Source: Fulvitalea axinellae
Lineage (GTDB): Bacteria > Bacteroidota > Bacteroidia > Cytophagales > Cyclobacteriaceae
DNA length: 64,000 bases
Assembly (NCBI RefSeq): GCF_036492835.1
Contig: NZ_AP025314.1
Location: 2,894,010 to 2,958,009, forward strand
Direction: 5' to 3'
Positions 1 through 8,309 of the stretch are shown here, in pieces. The notes below the pieces were generated by a model. That model was not told the DNA's origin and made no database searches. It saw nothing but the letters and a program-made list of their open reading frames with translations. The position numbers and the translations under genes are program-made. The first letter of the stretch is position 1; each line of letters opens with the position of its first letter.

Positions 1-839
1 CGCTCCAAGTTTACCAAAACCTTAATCTCACCTGTCTCGACTTCCATTACAATCACGCAACCGTAGTCCGCTTTATGGAACCGCAAAGCTTTGTCTAATG
101 CGGATGAAGCTACGTCTTGAAGATTCATATCCAACGTCGTCTCCAAGTCCTTTCCGTCTATAGGACGCACCGCATTATTGTCAAACTCCGGACGCCAACG
201 CCCGCCCATCACCTTACGATAAAGGGCTTTGCCGTTCGCTCCTCCCAGCTCCCTGTTGAAGCTGTATTCCAATCCGGCTCCCACGCCGTTTTCGTTCACC
301 GAACCGATAGTCCTTTTGCCTAAAGTCTTAAACGGCAAATAACGACGGCTAACTTTCTCGAAGATCACTCCGCCCTTCATTCTACCCCTTCGGAAAATCG
401 GCCACGTCTCCATCTGCTTTTTCTGCAAATGGCTTACTCGCTTTCGACTAATGACCAGATACTGGTCTCCAGTCTTTCTCGCTTTGCTTATTTTGTGTTT
501 GTAGTACGATTTACCCGGTCCATCAAGTTCCCTATTGAGCAACATCGCTAAACTGTCGATGCCATTTTTAAAGTCTTCTTTCGAAGCGCGGGTTGGATCC
601 ATCGCTACTTTGTAGTAAGGGATGGATGTGGCCATCAAGCTACCGTCACCAGCATAAATATTTCCTCGGGTAGCGGGAATATCCCTAAACTCCAAGCCAA
701 TTTCTTCGGCTTTTTGCCTCCATTCCTCTCCCTCGAAAACCTGTATTTTCACCATACGCCAAATGATTCCCAAACTAACTAGGAACACTAGCAAAAACGC
801 TATTCTGGCTCGGCGTAATATGGAATCCTTGATACTCAC
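1..839 (-). CDS. ftsI: Penicillin-binding protein FtsI/PBP3, C-terminus outside window
   Basis: This is the septal peptidoglycan transpeptidase of the divisome, anchored in the inner membrane. About 280 N-terminal residues are visible. A short cytoplasmic stretch is followed by one membrane segment (about residues 12-28) and the class B PBP dimerisation module, with the typical RDIPATRGNIY sequence near residue 53. The linker leading to the transpeptidase domain ends with a DLETTLDMNLQ segment. The SxxK catalytic region lies beyond the window edge. The GTG start at 839 overlaps the stop of the ftsL-like gene as GTGA, which suggests translational coupling. The order mraZ-rsmH-ftsL-ftsI confirms the assignment. 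Confidence 0.92.
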   Translation of the reverse strand, partial: MSIKDSILRRARIAFLLVFLVSLGIIWRMVKIQVFEGEEWRQKAEEIGLEFRDIPATRGNIYAGDGSLMATSIPYYKVAMDPTRASKEDFKNGIDSLAMLLNRELDGPGKSYYKHKISKARKTGDQYLVISRKRVSHLQKKQMETWPIFRRGRMKGGVIFEKVSRRYLPFKTLGKRTIGSVNENGVGAGLEYSFNRELGGANGKALYRKVMGGRWRPEFDNNAVRPIDGKDLETTLDMNLQDVASSALDKALRFHKADYGCVIVMEVETGEIKVLVNLE

Positions 840-1216
840 TTCTTCTCTATCACTAATTTGTATGGCGGGTCAAGGCTTTCTCTCAAACCCATCGATTTCA
901 CCCTTTTCGCCACCTCGGACTGTTTACCCTTAAACATATAATCGGCCTTGAGCGTAGTAAAATCCGCCCTTAGCTCCTCCACCTCATTGGAAAGCGATTC
1001 AATCTCACCTCCAATCTTACCGCTGTAATGGGTATTTCCGATATAGACAATCCCCAGAAAGATCAGGTAAGCGGCCTGAGGCAAATACTTAACCGGCAGG
1101 CCGTCTTGAAAGAAGACATCCCAGTTCAGCACTTTGTCAAACAGGAAAAAAACGTTGAATTTCTTCCTTTTCTTTTTCGCTTGTGGCGGTGCCACTTTAG
1201 GTCTGTTGACAGCCAT
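836..1216 (-). CDS. ftsL: FtsL-like cell division protein
   Basis: This 126-residue bitopic membrane protein has a basic, Lys-rich cytoplasmic head, one hydrophobic segment (about residues 47-60) and a periplasmic heptad-like coiled coil (about 64-110). Sequence similarity to E. coli FtsL is low. Size, topology and position between rsmH and ftsI match the FtsL-like family of Bacteroidota. It would bridge FtsB/FtsQ and FtsW/FtsI in the divisome. Its stop codon overlaps the GTG start of ftsI by four bases, and only 32 bases separate it from rsmH, so all are probably on one message. Confidence 0.85.
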   Translation of the reverse strand: MAVNRPKVAPPQAKKKRKKFNVFFLFDKVLNWDVFFQDGLPVKYLPQAAYLIFLGIVYIGNTHYSGKIGGEIESLSNEVEELRADFTTLKADYMFKGKQSEVAKRVKSMGLRESLDPPYKLVIEKK

Positions 1217-1248
1217 ATCTGTTTCGATAACCTTATCCGGAAACAGGC

Positions 1249-2163
1249 TTAAGCCAAATCAGTACGCTCCGCAACTCTTAATTTGGCGCTACGGGCCCTG
1301 CTGTTCGCTTCCACCTCTTCTGTTGTAGCCACAATCGGTTTACGCGTTACGGGTTCAAACGGGCGAAGCATATTTCCGTAAAAATCCTTTTCAACTTGTC
1401 CGTAAAACTTACCCTTCGCTATGAAATTCTTCACCAGTCGATCTTCCAAAGAATGATAAGACATGGCGACCAAACGACCTCCTGGCTTAATGACTTGCGA
1501 ACATTGGGTAAGCATATCTTCAAGGGCTCCCATCTCGTCGTTCACCTCAATGCGAAGACCTTGGAACACTTGGGCGAAAAACTTATTCTCCTTGCCTCTG
1601 GGCGCAAACTTACCGATGGCTTCTTTCAAACCATTCACAGTCTCGATCGGTTCCGACATCCTAGCCGACACTATCGCCGCCGCCACGGTTTTAGCATTCT
1701 TCAGTTCACCGTACATTCCCAGTATGCGGTGCAATTCCTTCTCGCTATAATCATTCACCACATCTGCAGCCGTTTTGGCTACCCGCAAGCCCATGCGCAT
1801 ATCCAAAGCCGCGTCGAATCGGGTTGAGAACCCCCTTTCGGGAACGTCAAACTGGTGCGATGAGACACCAAAATCCCCCAACAAGGCGTCGATCTGGCGT
1901 ACGCCGTGGAGTTTTAGATATCTGGCCAGATAACGGAAGTTTGATTCCACCAAAGTGAATCCCGGGTGATCGATTCCTTCGGCGTTGGCCCTGGCGTCTT
2001 CGTCCTGGTCAAAGGAAAAAAGCCTTCCGTTTTCGCCTAATCGGCTAAGTATTTCCCTCGTGTGGCCTCCGCCCCCGAAAGTGACGTCCACATACGTGCC
2101 GTCAGGTTTTATATTCATCGCGTCCACGCTCTCTTTGAGCATGACAGGAACGTGATAAGTCAT
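1249..2163 (-). CDS. rsmH: 16S rRNA (cytosine1402-N4)-methyltransferase RsmH
   Basis: RsmH uses S-adenosylmethionine to methylate N4 of C1402 in 16S rRNA at the ribosomal P site. The 304-residue product starts MTYHVPVML, as typical family members do, and has the SAM loop FGGGGHT at about residues 29-35. The LLGDFGVSSHQ block, the MSYHSLEDRLVK motif and the SRARSAKLRV C-terminus are all family hallmarks. The frame is open for 49 more codons upstream but would run into mraZ, so the ATG at 2163, 40 bases after mraZ, is chosen. Second gene of the dcw cluster. Confidence 0.96.
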   Translation of the reverse strand: MTYHVPVMLKESVDAMNIKPDGTYVDVTFGGGGHTREILSRLGENGRLFSFDQDEDARANAEGIDHPGFTLVESNFRYLARYLKLHGVRQIDALLGDFGVSSHQFDVPERGFSTRFDAALDMRMGLRVAKTAADVVNDYSEKELHRILGMYGELKNAKTVAAAIVSARMSEPIETVNGLKEAIGKFAPRGKENKFFAQVFQGLRIEVNDEMGALEDMLTQCSQVIKPGGRLVAMSYHSLEDRLVKNFIAKGKFYGQVEKDFYGNMLRPFEPVTRKPIVATTEEVEANSRARSAKLRVAERTDLA

Positions 2164-2203
2164 ATTAACGTTTGTTCGTTTATGGAAAGATTCCGCGAAC
2201 GTA

Positions 2204-2644
2204 CTAATCCGCGCCCAGAAACTCTTGCGCCAAATCAGAAAAATCTTCTCCGGATAGCGATTCGTCGCATATTTCCGGATTCCAGACTTCCAAACGGTCT
2301 CCCATACCAATCAACAGGGCGTCTTTTCCCAAATTGGCATGCGCAATCATGGCTTTGGGCAACAAAATCCTGCCCGCCGAATCAAGGCCAACCTCCCTTA
2401 CCGAACGATAAAAAAGACGTTGCAATTTCCGATGGCCGGGGTTGAATTCGTCCAGTCCGGAAATCCGCGAAGCGATCCTCTCAAACTCCGGAACAGCGTA
2501 AATCAGCAGGCACCGCTCGGGCGACATACGCAATACGACCTCGTCGGCGTATGGCTCAGGCAACCTCGCCTTTACCTTCGCCGGCAAAGCCAACCGTCCT
2601 TTCGGATCGATTCTGCATTCGTATTCACCAGAGAACGAAACCAT
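2204..2644 (-). CDS. mraZ: Transcriptional regulator MraZ
   Basis: This 146-residue protein contains two SpoVT-AbrB-like DNA-binding halves, each with the signature D-x-x-G-R: DPKGR near residue 13 and DSAGR near residue 87. In other bacteria MraZ forms ring-shaped multimers that bind spaced short direct repeats upstream of its own gene and repress the division and cell-wall cluster. Here it is the first gene of that cluster. The region directly upstream carries a matching array of repeats at 10-base spacing, which supports autoregulation. Confidence 0.95.
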   Translation of the reverse strand: MVSFSGEYECRIDPKGRLALPAKVKARLPEPYADEVVLRMSPERCLLIYAVPEFERIASRISGLDEFNPGHRKLQRLFYRSVREVGLDSAGRILLPKAMIAHANLGKDALLIGMGDRLEVWNPEICDESLSGEDFSDLAQEFLGAD

Positions 2645-2671
2645 TACGTGTTTTGTGAGTTTGGCCCATTA

Positions 2672-2734
2672 CAAATATATATATTCCCCCACCATTTACC
2701 ACACTTCGCAACACTTTTCAACATTAAACCCCAC
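2672..2734 (-). promoter_or_regulatory. mraZ promoter with candidate MraZ operator repeats
   Basis: On the minus strand an exact TAnnTTTG box (TATATTTG, 2679-2672) lies 27 bases upstream of the mraZ start. Just upstream, five GTG/TG-rich boxes follow each other at 10-11 base spacing: GTGGG, ATGTT, GTGTT, GTGTG and GGTGGG, between 2734 and 2686. Known MraZ operators are TGGGN-type repeats at 10-base period, so this fits the family rule. The -33 TTTG element is not clear. Confidence 0.6.
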
Positions 2735-2850
2735 TCAAGTAAAAATAATAATAAAAATTCATTTTTACATATTTCGAAAATGCGATTTGAATGTCTGTCC
2801 GGCTATCGCTAAATTGCGGTCAGTTTTTACCCCCGCACATTCTTACACAA

Positions 2851-3342
2851 ATGGACAGACCCGATTTCGACGACATCTACATGGAATTGGCCGTCAATAT
2901 GGCCAAGCGATCACACTGCATCAAAAAACACGTAGGCGCCGTTTTGGCAAAAGACACCAGAATCATCTCGGTGGGCTACAACGGCCCCCCAGCGCACACG
3001 CACAATTGTGACGAAGAATGGCCCGAAAGCGGTTGTGCAAGGGATTCGAAAGGCAGCTGTTCGCTGGCTATGCACGCCGAACAAAACGCGATACTTTACG
3101 CCATGAAAAATGACGCTAAAGTTGAGGGCTCCACTCTTTATGTAACGCTGGCGCCTTGCCTTCCCTGCTCAAGGATTATTCTTAGCGTCGGTATCAGCAA
3201 AGTTGTATACCTTAATTCGTACGCCGAATACAAAGGCCTTGATTTTGACGAAGGTGTTGAGTTCCTCAGAAAGTTCGGAGTGGAAACCGTAAGATACGAA
3301 GGTTGCTTACGACAAAAAGCCATTGACGACCACTTGGTATAA
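2851..3342 (+). CDS. dCMP deaminase (ComEB-type cytidine/deoxycytidylate deaminase)
   Basis: This zinc-dependent deaminase should convert dCMP to dUMP, the precursor for thymidylate synthesis. The 163-residue product has the catalytic HAE motif (in MHAEQNAI) and the PCxxC zinc motif (in APCLPCSRII). It also has the ExxNxxNGPP-like substrate region (SVGYNGPPAHTHNC) and the extra Cys/His insertion usual for dCMP deaminases. The frame is open 20 codons further upstream. The ATG at 2851 gives the MDRPDFDDIYMELA start seen in the family. It is divergent from mraZ. Confidence 0.9.
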   Translation: MDRPDFDDIYMELAVNMAKRSHCIKKHVGAVLAKDTRIISVGYNGPPAHTHNCDEEWPESGCARDSKGSCSLAMHAEQNAILYAMKNDAKVEGSTLYVTLAPCLPCSRIILSVGISKVVYLNSYAEYKGLDFDEGVEFLRKFGVETVRYEGCLRQKAIDDHLV

Positions 3343-3442
3343 AGCCGTTTTAAGCCCGAATTAAAAGAATCCCTGCGGGTCAAAGACCGATATTATTCCT
3401 AACTTTGGAGTTTACTGACGACAAATCAAAACAAGCGTCAAA

Positions 3443-4255
3443 ATGAATCTGAAACTGAAAAAACCTCTGGTTTTCTTTGACCTGGAAACAACAGGAACCA
3501 ATATATCCCACGACAAAATCGTGGAATACGCCTTCATCAAAGTAATGCCAAACGGCGACACCGTGGAAAAAGTGTCTTTGGTGAACCCGAGAATTCCAAT
3601 CCCGGAAGAATCAAGCATGATTCACGGCATTCGATACGAAGACATTAAGGACGCGCCTACCTTCGCTGATGTAGCCCAAGAGCTCAGCCAGTTTTTGGGA
3701 GGTTGCGACTTGGCCGGTTTCAACATCATCCGCTTCGACGCCCCGGTTCTCGTTGAGGAATTCACCCGGGTAGGAATGGAATTCGACGTTTCGGATAGAA
3801 AACTTGTCGACGCCCAGAAGATTTTCCACATGATGGAAAAAAGGAACCTTTCGGCGGCGTACAAATTCTACTGCGGAAAGAAACTCGAAGGCGCCCACGG
3901 CGCATTGGCCGACACCCAAGCGACTTTGGAAGTGCTTTGCGCGCAAATCGAACGCTACGAGGGGCAAGAGGCCGAAGACCTGCAAGGAAACGTTGTCGGT
4001 ATAATGGAGAACAACGTGGACAGGCTCCACAAGATCTCGCTTAACAAAATGGTGGACTTGGCCGGTCGTTTGGCCCTCAACGACAACCAAGTGGAGATCT
4101 TCAACTTCGGAAAACACAAAGGCAAACCTGTCCTTGACGTATTCGACGAAGAGCCCGGCTACTACGACTGGATGATGCGTGGCGATTTTCCTTTAGACAC
4201 CAAAAGAAAGCTCACCGACATCAAACTCAAGGCCTTCAACCAAAACCGTCGATAA
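3443..4255 (+). CDS. DnaQ-like 3'-5' exonuclease with ExoX-like C-terminal domain
   Basis: This 270-residue DEDDh exonuclease has Exo I as FFDLETTG (D13, E15), Exo II with D99 in NIIRFDAP, and Exo III as HGALADT (H152, D157). These residues bind the two metals for 3'-5' hydrolysis. Residues about 216-262 (FGKHKGKP...YYDWMM) resemble the small C-terminal domain found in exodeoxyribonuclease X-type proteins. It could proofread as a Pol III epsilon-like subunit or act in repair; the sequence alone does not decide. A strong terminator follows immediately. Confidence 0.88.
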   Translation: MNLKLKKPLVFFDLETTGTNISHDKIVEYAFIKVMPNGDTVEKVSLVNPRIPIPEESSMIHGIRYEDIKDAPTFADVAQELSQFLGGCDLAGFNIIRFDAPVLVEEFTRVGMEFDVSDRKLVDAQKIFHMMEKRNLSAAYKFYCGKKLEGAHGALADTQATLEVLCAQIERYEGQEAEDLQGNVVGIMENNVDRLHKISLNKMVDLAGRLALNDNQVEIFNFGKHKGKPVLDVFDEEPGYYDWMMRGDFPLDTKRKLTDIKLKAFNQNRR

Positions 4256-4280
4256 GGATTTGGCCCGGAAAAAGGAATTG

Positions 4281-4312
4281 AAAAAAGGGAACGGTTATCC
4301 GCTCCCTTTTTT
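4281..4312. terminator. Bidirectional intrinsic terminator
   Basis: The arms AAAAAAGGGA and TCCCTTTTTT are perfectly complementary, with an additional GCGG/CCGC-like pairing near the loop, and each strand ends in a T-run. It sits between the convergent exonuclease and O-methyltransferase genes and can serve both. Confidence 0.85.
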
Positions 4313-4338
4313 CATGCTCCGCAGAAGCAGTTCGGCTC

Positions 4339-4983
4339 TTATTTTTTCCGGGCCATCATAATGCCGTCCCTTACGGGAAGCAAGACGCATTGTACTCTGT
4401 CGTCGTTTTTGACCATATCGTTAAAAGCGAGGATCGCTTCGGTATCGCGGTCCAGTTTCTTTCTGCGTTCCGGAATCACTTTTCCGCTCCACAACACGTT
4501 ATCGGCCAAAATCACTCCGCCCGGATTCAGTTTTTCGAAAACCAAATCATAGTAAGTGGCGTAGCTTTCTTTGTCCGCATCCAGAAACACCAAATCGAAC
4601 CCGCCGTCCAATTCCGGTATAATCTCTCTGGCGTCGCCTACTCTGTATTCCACTTTTTCGGACAAGCCAGCCTCATCAATATATTGCTGAACCATCGACT
4701 CCAACTCCTCGTTTTTGTCAATCGTCACCAATTTCCCGTCTTCAGCCAGCCCTTCCGCTATACTAAGCGCAGAATAACCAGTGTAAGTCCCAACTTCCAG
4801 AACCTTTTTGGGATTGATCAAATGGGTAATAAAAGACAACAAACGGCCTTGGAAATGACCGCTCAGCATTCTGGGACGCATAATATTCACATGCGTTTCC
4901 CGGTTTAGCCTAGAAAGCAATTCCGGCTCATCCTCGGTGTGGGCGTCAGAATACGCCTGTATATCTTCGGGAAGAAATTCCAT
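4339..4983 (-). CDS. SAM-dependent O-methyltransferase (CCoAOMT/TrmR-like family)
   Basis: A class I methyltransferase of 214 residues. The SAM-binding motif I is VLEVGTYTGYSALSIA. Acidic residues typical of the catechol-type, metal-dependent family are present in VFLDADKESY and ILADNVLWSG. Relatives in bacteria include O-methyltransferases of unknown substrate and TrmR, which methylates tRNA wobble 5-hydroxyuridine; the sequence alone does not choose between these. It is 31 bases downstream of the M16 peptidase gene on the same strand and may be cotranscribed. Confidence 0.9.
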   Translation of the reverse strand: MEFLPEDIQAYSDAHTEDEPELLSRLNRETHVNIMRPRMLSGHFQGRLLSFITHLINPKKVLEVGTYTGYSALSIAEGLAEDGKLVTIDKNEELESMVQQYIDEAGLSEKVEYRVGDAREIIPELDGGFDLVFLDADKESYATYYDLVFEKLNPGGVILADNVLWSGKVIPERRKKLDRDTEAILAFNDMVKNDDRVQCVLLPVRDGIMMARKK

Positions 4984-5014
4984 CTCTATTCTTTTTCAAC
5001 AACTATTTCCCTGA

Positions 5015-6250
5015 CTAATCTTCGGGCACAAATGTCAGCGTACTGAGTTTTTTCTCATCAAACACTTCCAAAGCTACTCTTTGCAGGTCTTCGCTCGTAA
5101 CTTCCTGAACCCTGCGGGTCACGGCCTCGAAAGACTCGATACGGCCCAAATCAAGAAGGCTCTTTGCCATAACGAGCATCAGGCTTTGGTTATTCTCTTC
5201 GGACATCGCCATTTGCCCCAAAAGCTGCTCTTTGGCTCTACGCAACTGGACTGCGCCCAAAGGCACTTCCCTGAGCTTCTTTAATTCCTTATAAACCAAA
5301 GCTTGGGTCTTTTTGGAATATTTCGGCTCCGTCGCATAAAAAATACTGAACAAACCCGTGTCCGTCATCGCCGAACTTCCTGCTTCGATGCTGTACACAT
5401 ATCCGTACTTTTCACGAAGCGCCAAGTTAAGGCGCGAGTTCAGCGCCGGCCCTCCCAAAATGTTGGAAAGCATGAAAAGGTTCAGTCTGTCAGGATGTCC
5501 AATCCCGTAGCCGACATTTCCGATAGCCACGTGTACCTGTGAACAATCTTTCGACACCACTTTGTCGTTGGCGACATAAGTCTCAAACGGTTTCCGCTCA
5601 CGCTCTATCGTTTTCTTTACAATTCCAGAAAGAAGCTTTTCCCCTAATTTGAAGACCTTGGAGGCCGGTTCACTACCGATATACGAAAACACGATTCGGC
5701 CGGTATCCATATTTCCGTCAATAAACCTCCGGAAATCATCACGGCCGAAAGCCATTACGCTCTCGCGGCTACCCAAAATATTCTTACCCAAGGTATGTCC
5801 GCCGAAAACCACTTCGTCGAAATCGTCTTGGATGGCGTCTTCCGGAACTTCCGTATACATCGCCATTTCTTCCAAGATTACCCGCTTTTCGTTTTCGATT
5901 TGTTTTTCAGGAAAAATAGAATCGAAAGTGATATCGGCCAAAAGCTCAAAAGCCTTCGGGAAATATTTATCCAGAACAGACGCGTGGAAACAGACTTTTT
6001 CTTTGGTAGTATAAGCGTTCAGTTCCCCGCCCACCGCGTCGATGGAATTCAGGATATGGAACGCTTTCCGCTTCCCAGTACCTTTGAAGGCCATATGTTC
6101 CCAAAAATGGGCAATGCCCCATTGGTCTTCGGCCTCATCACGACTTCCCGCATCCAGCATAAAGCCACAGTGGGATATCTTGGTATAAGGAACGTGTTTA
6201 TGTATCAAGCGAATGCCATTCGGCAACTCGTGGATTTCGTAGTCTCTCAT
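5015..6250 (-). CDS. M16 family zinc peptidase (insulinase/processing-peptidase type)
   Basis: The 411-residue product has the inverted zinc motif HxxEH as HFWEH (H48, E51, H52). It is followed about 75 residues later by the downstream glutamate ligand in ENEKRVILEE, and by the GPALNSRLNLALREKYGYVYSIEA region of the second half. It is a single-unit M16B peptidase. No signal peptide is visible, so it is probably cytoplasmic and degrades peptides. The ATG at 6250 is chosen; the frame can be extended seven codons only with a TTG. An O-methyltransferase gene follows. Confidence 0.92.
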   Translation of the reverse strand: MRDYEIHELPNGIRLIHKHVPYTKISHCGFMLDAGSRDEAEDQWGIAHFWEHMAFKGTGKRKAFHILNSIDAVGGELNAYTTKEKVCFHASVLDKYFPKAFELLADITFDSIFPEKQIENEKRVILEEMAMYTEVPEDAIQDDFDEVVFGGHTLGKNILGSRESVMAFGRDDFRRFIDGNMDTGRIVFSYIGSEPASKVFKLGEKLLSGIVKKTIERERKPFETYVANDKVVSKDCSQVHVAIGNVGYGIGHPDRLNLFMLSNILGGPALNSRLNLALREKYGYVYSIEAGSSAMTDTGLFSIFYATEPKYSKKTQALVYKELKKLREVPLGAVQLRRAKEQLLGQMAMSEENNQSLMLVMAKSLLDLGRIESFEAVTRRVQEVTSEDLQRVALEVFDEKKLSTLTFVPED

Positions 6251-6310
6251 AGGAAGGCGCAAATGTACCAAAAAAATTCAAGCGCTAAAAAAGAAAGACT
6301 AGCCTAGAAG

Positions 6311-8110
6311 CTAAGGAAAAAACAGGCCCAGAGTCAGGGAAAAACTAGGTTCCAGTACAAACTTGTCATAATCGTCGTTCTTGAATGGATGTTTATCATC
6401 ATCGGCATGGTTTAGCTTTCCCTGCCAACGGTACCCACCGTCTAAACCGACTAACACATCAAGAAATACCCGGACTCCTTTTTTCCGGCCTACAACTCCT
6501 TTCTCCGGCCTTGGTATCTGATTGCGAACCCCAAACGCCCAACCGTACGCCATTTGATTCCCTGAACGCTTAAAAGTCCGAATTGCCTCAGCTCCGTTGG
6601 CTTTGACGGCGTCAGTCAAACCGCTGTAAGTTATTCTGTGGCCGAAATAAGGATTTCCGAAAAGGCCATGTTCATGATAAAACCATTGACCAAACCTTAC
6701 GTTCGTTCTGGTTTCCAGCTCTTCTCCCAGTTTCAAAGCCGAAGATCGTCCCCCCATTTTACTGGCCCAATAATCTACGGATAACGAAAGCCCTAATCTG
6801 TTTTCCCAATACCGCTCCACAGAAGCTGACATCTTACCACTAAAAAGACCCGCCAAACCTATTCCTGCCACCCAACCTCTAGCCTCATGGTTTTTAAACT
6901 GAAAATATCTGGATTTTCGCTTGGCCTTGTACATATATGACGGATTCCCCTTTCTTCCTTTTTTGCGTTTGCCCACTTCCACCTCACCAAAAGGACGGTA
7001 ATAACCTGACAACCCACCCCGCTTATCATATAGCTTCCACAACCCTTTTCGCTTAGCATCACGCATGGTTCCTTCCATACTGAGTTGTCCGTCCTCATAG
7101 TACCCGCGATAATGCCCTTCGCCTGACGGAGCGTAAATCGCCTCGCCTTCTAACGAACCATCTTCCCTATAAAAGCTCCAATCGCCAAAACGCTTACCAC
7201 TCCTGATATGTCCCATCACTTTAGTGGCTCCTGAAGGATAAACTTCCGTATAAAGACCATCCTTATAAGAAACTCCGCCTTTTCTCTTCCCGTCTTCGCT
7301 CCACATCTTCCAGTACCCTTGCGGACTGTCCTTTTCCATCACGCCTTCCTCCCTCAGTCTTCCCGACTCGTAATATTCCTTCCATTTGCCATTGGCGCTT
7401 CCGTTTTCAAAAAGTCCTTCTGAACGAAGTTTTCCCGAAGGGTAATAATATTTCCAAACACCCTCTTTTTTTCCTTTTAAATACGCGCCTTTCGCACGCG
7501 GTTTTCCATCACCGTAATAAAAAACCCAAGAACCCGAACGCTCTCCCCCCACAATCATCCCTTCCATCGACAGCTTATCTCTCTCAAATCCTTGGAAAAA
7601 AATCAGTCCCGACCGATCAAAGGTCTTCACACTTGTCAAAGATCTATTCTGAAGATATCGCTTGCGCTCAACATGCCTTCCATTTTCAAACTTGTCCCGA
7701 AATTTTATCTCACCGAAAGCTCCGTATGTCACCCACTCGCCGTTTTCATTTCCAGACACATAACATCCCGTACGCTCAAGGCGACCGCCCAAAGCGTAAT
7801 ACGCCCAACAACCGTCTTTGATGTTTTTTTGGTAAGTTCCTTCAGCTTGAATCCTACCGTCTTTGTAATAAAAAAACCATTTCCCGTCCGGCAAACCATC
7901 CCTGTACTCTCCTTGGCTCTCAAGAATACCATTTCTGAAGAACGACCTGTACCGACCCTCCATAACACCCGAAACGGAATCTCGAAGCTGGAATGCTTCC
8001 TTCAAAATATCCCCTTCATAGAAACGATGTACTTCGGGCTTTTGGCCAAACGAAACTAAAGCTCCCAAGCACAAAGAGAAGAACAAAAAAAGACCAAAGA
8101 CAACTTTCAT
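6311..8110 (-). CDS. Exported MORN/YwqK-repeat protein with C-terminal barrel-like domain
   Basis: The 599-residue protein begins with a signal peptide (MKVVFGLFLFFSLCLGALVSFGQ, cleavage near residue 22). About 15 repeats of roughly 23 residues follow, of the MORN-2/YwqK type, for example GKWFFYYKDGRIQAEGTY, GVWKYYYPSGKLRSEGLF and GKWKEYYESGRLREEG. A basic linker (about residues 385-400) leads into about 190 residues rich in alternating aromatic and polar strands ending LEPSFSLTLGLFFP, typical of an outer-membrane barrel C-terminus. The role is unknown; surface or periplasmic binding is an inference. The TTG 21 bases upstream is a less likely start. Confidence 0.8.
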   Translation of the reverse strand: MKVVFGLFLFFSLCLGALVSFGQKPEVHRFYEGDILKEAFQLRDSVSGVMEGRYRSFFRNGILESQGEYRDGLPDGKWFFYYKDGRIQAEGTYQKNIKDGCWAYYALGGRLERTGCYVSGNENGEWVTYGAFGEIKFRDKFENGRHVERKRYLQNRSLTSVKTFDRSGLIFFQGFERDKLSMEGMIVGGERSGSWVFYYGDGKPRAKGAYLKGKKEGVWKYYYPSGKLRSEGLFENGSANGKWKEYYESGRLREEGVMEKDSPQGYWKMWSEDGKRKGGVSYKDGLYTEVYPSGATKVMGHIRSGKRFGDWSFYREDGSLEGEAIYAPSGEGHYRGYYEDGQLSMEGTMRDAKRKGLWKLYDKRGGLSGYYRPFGEVEVGKRKKGRKGNPSYMYKAKRKSRYFQFKNHEARGWVAGIGLAGLFSGKMSASVERYWENRLGLSLSVDYWASKMGGRSSALKLGEELETRTNVRFGQWFYHEHGLFGNPYFGHRITYSGLTDAVKANGAEAIRTFKRSGNQMAYGWAFGVRNQIPRPEKGVVGRKKGVRVFLDVLVGLDGGYRWQGKLNHADDDKHPFKNDDYDKFVLEPSFSLTLGLFFP

Positions 8111-8254
8111 AAAAACCGGCTTTCCTGACAAAAAAACTTAGTCGTGCTATTTCACCGCCCAAACCACTAATTTAGAACATTCGCCATGCAACAGCATTAA
8201 GTATTTCTGCAATTTTTCTACATGAAATACAAAATAAAATTATCTCTCCCGAAC

Positions 8255-8285
8255 TTGACTCCTAAATGCTAAGGATCAAACTTTG
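8255..8285 (+). promoter_or_regulatory. Candidate promoter of the M42 peptidase gene
   Basis: TTG (8255-8257), a 20-base spacer and AAACTTTG (8278-8285) fit the Bacteroidota TTG/TTTG-N19/20-TAnnTTTG pattern with one mismatch. The box overlaps the in-frame TTG at 8283, which supports the ATG at 8310 as the start. Confidence 0.4.
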
Positions 8286-8309
8286 AACCTCGACAAAAAT
8301 AAAAAGAAC

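Noticed and set aside
8111..8131. TTG-initiated N-terminal extensions of several genes (for example at 8131, 6271, 15538, 18462, 23061, 31433)
   Set aside because: In each case an in-frame ATG a few codons downstream gives a family-like start or a normal signal peptide.
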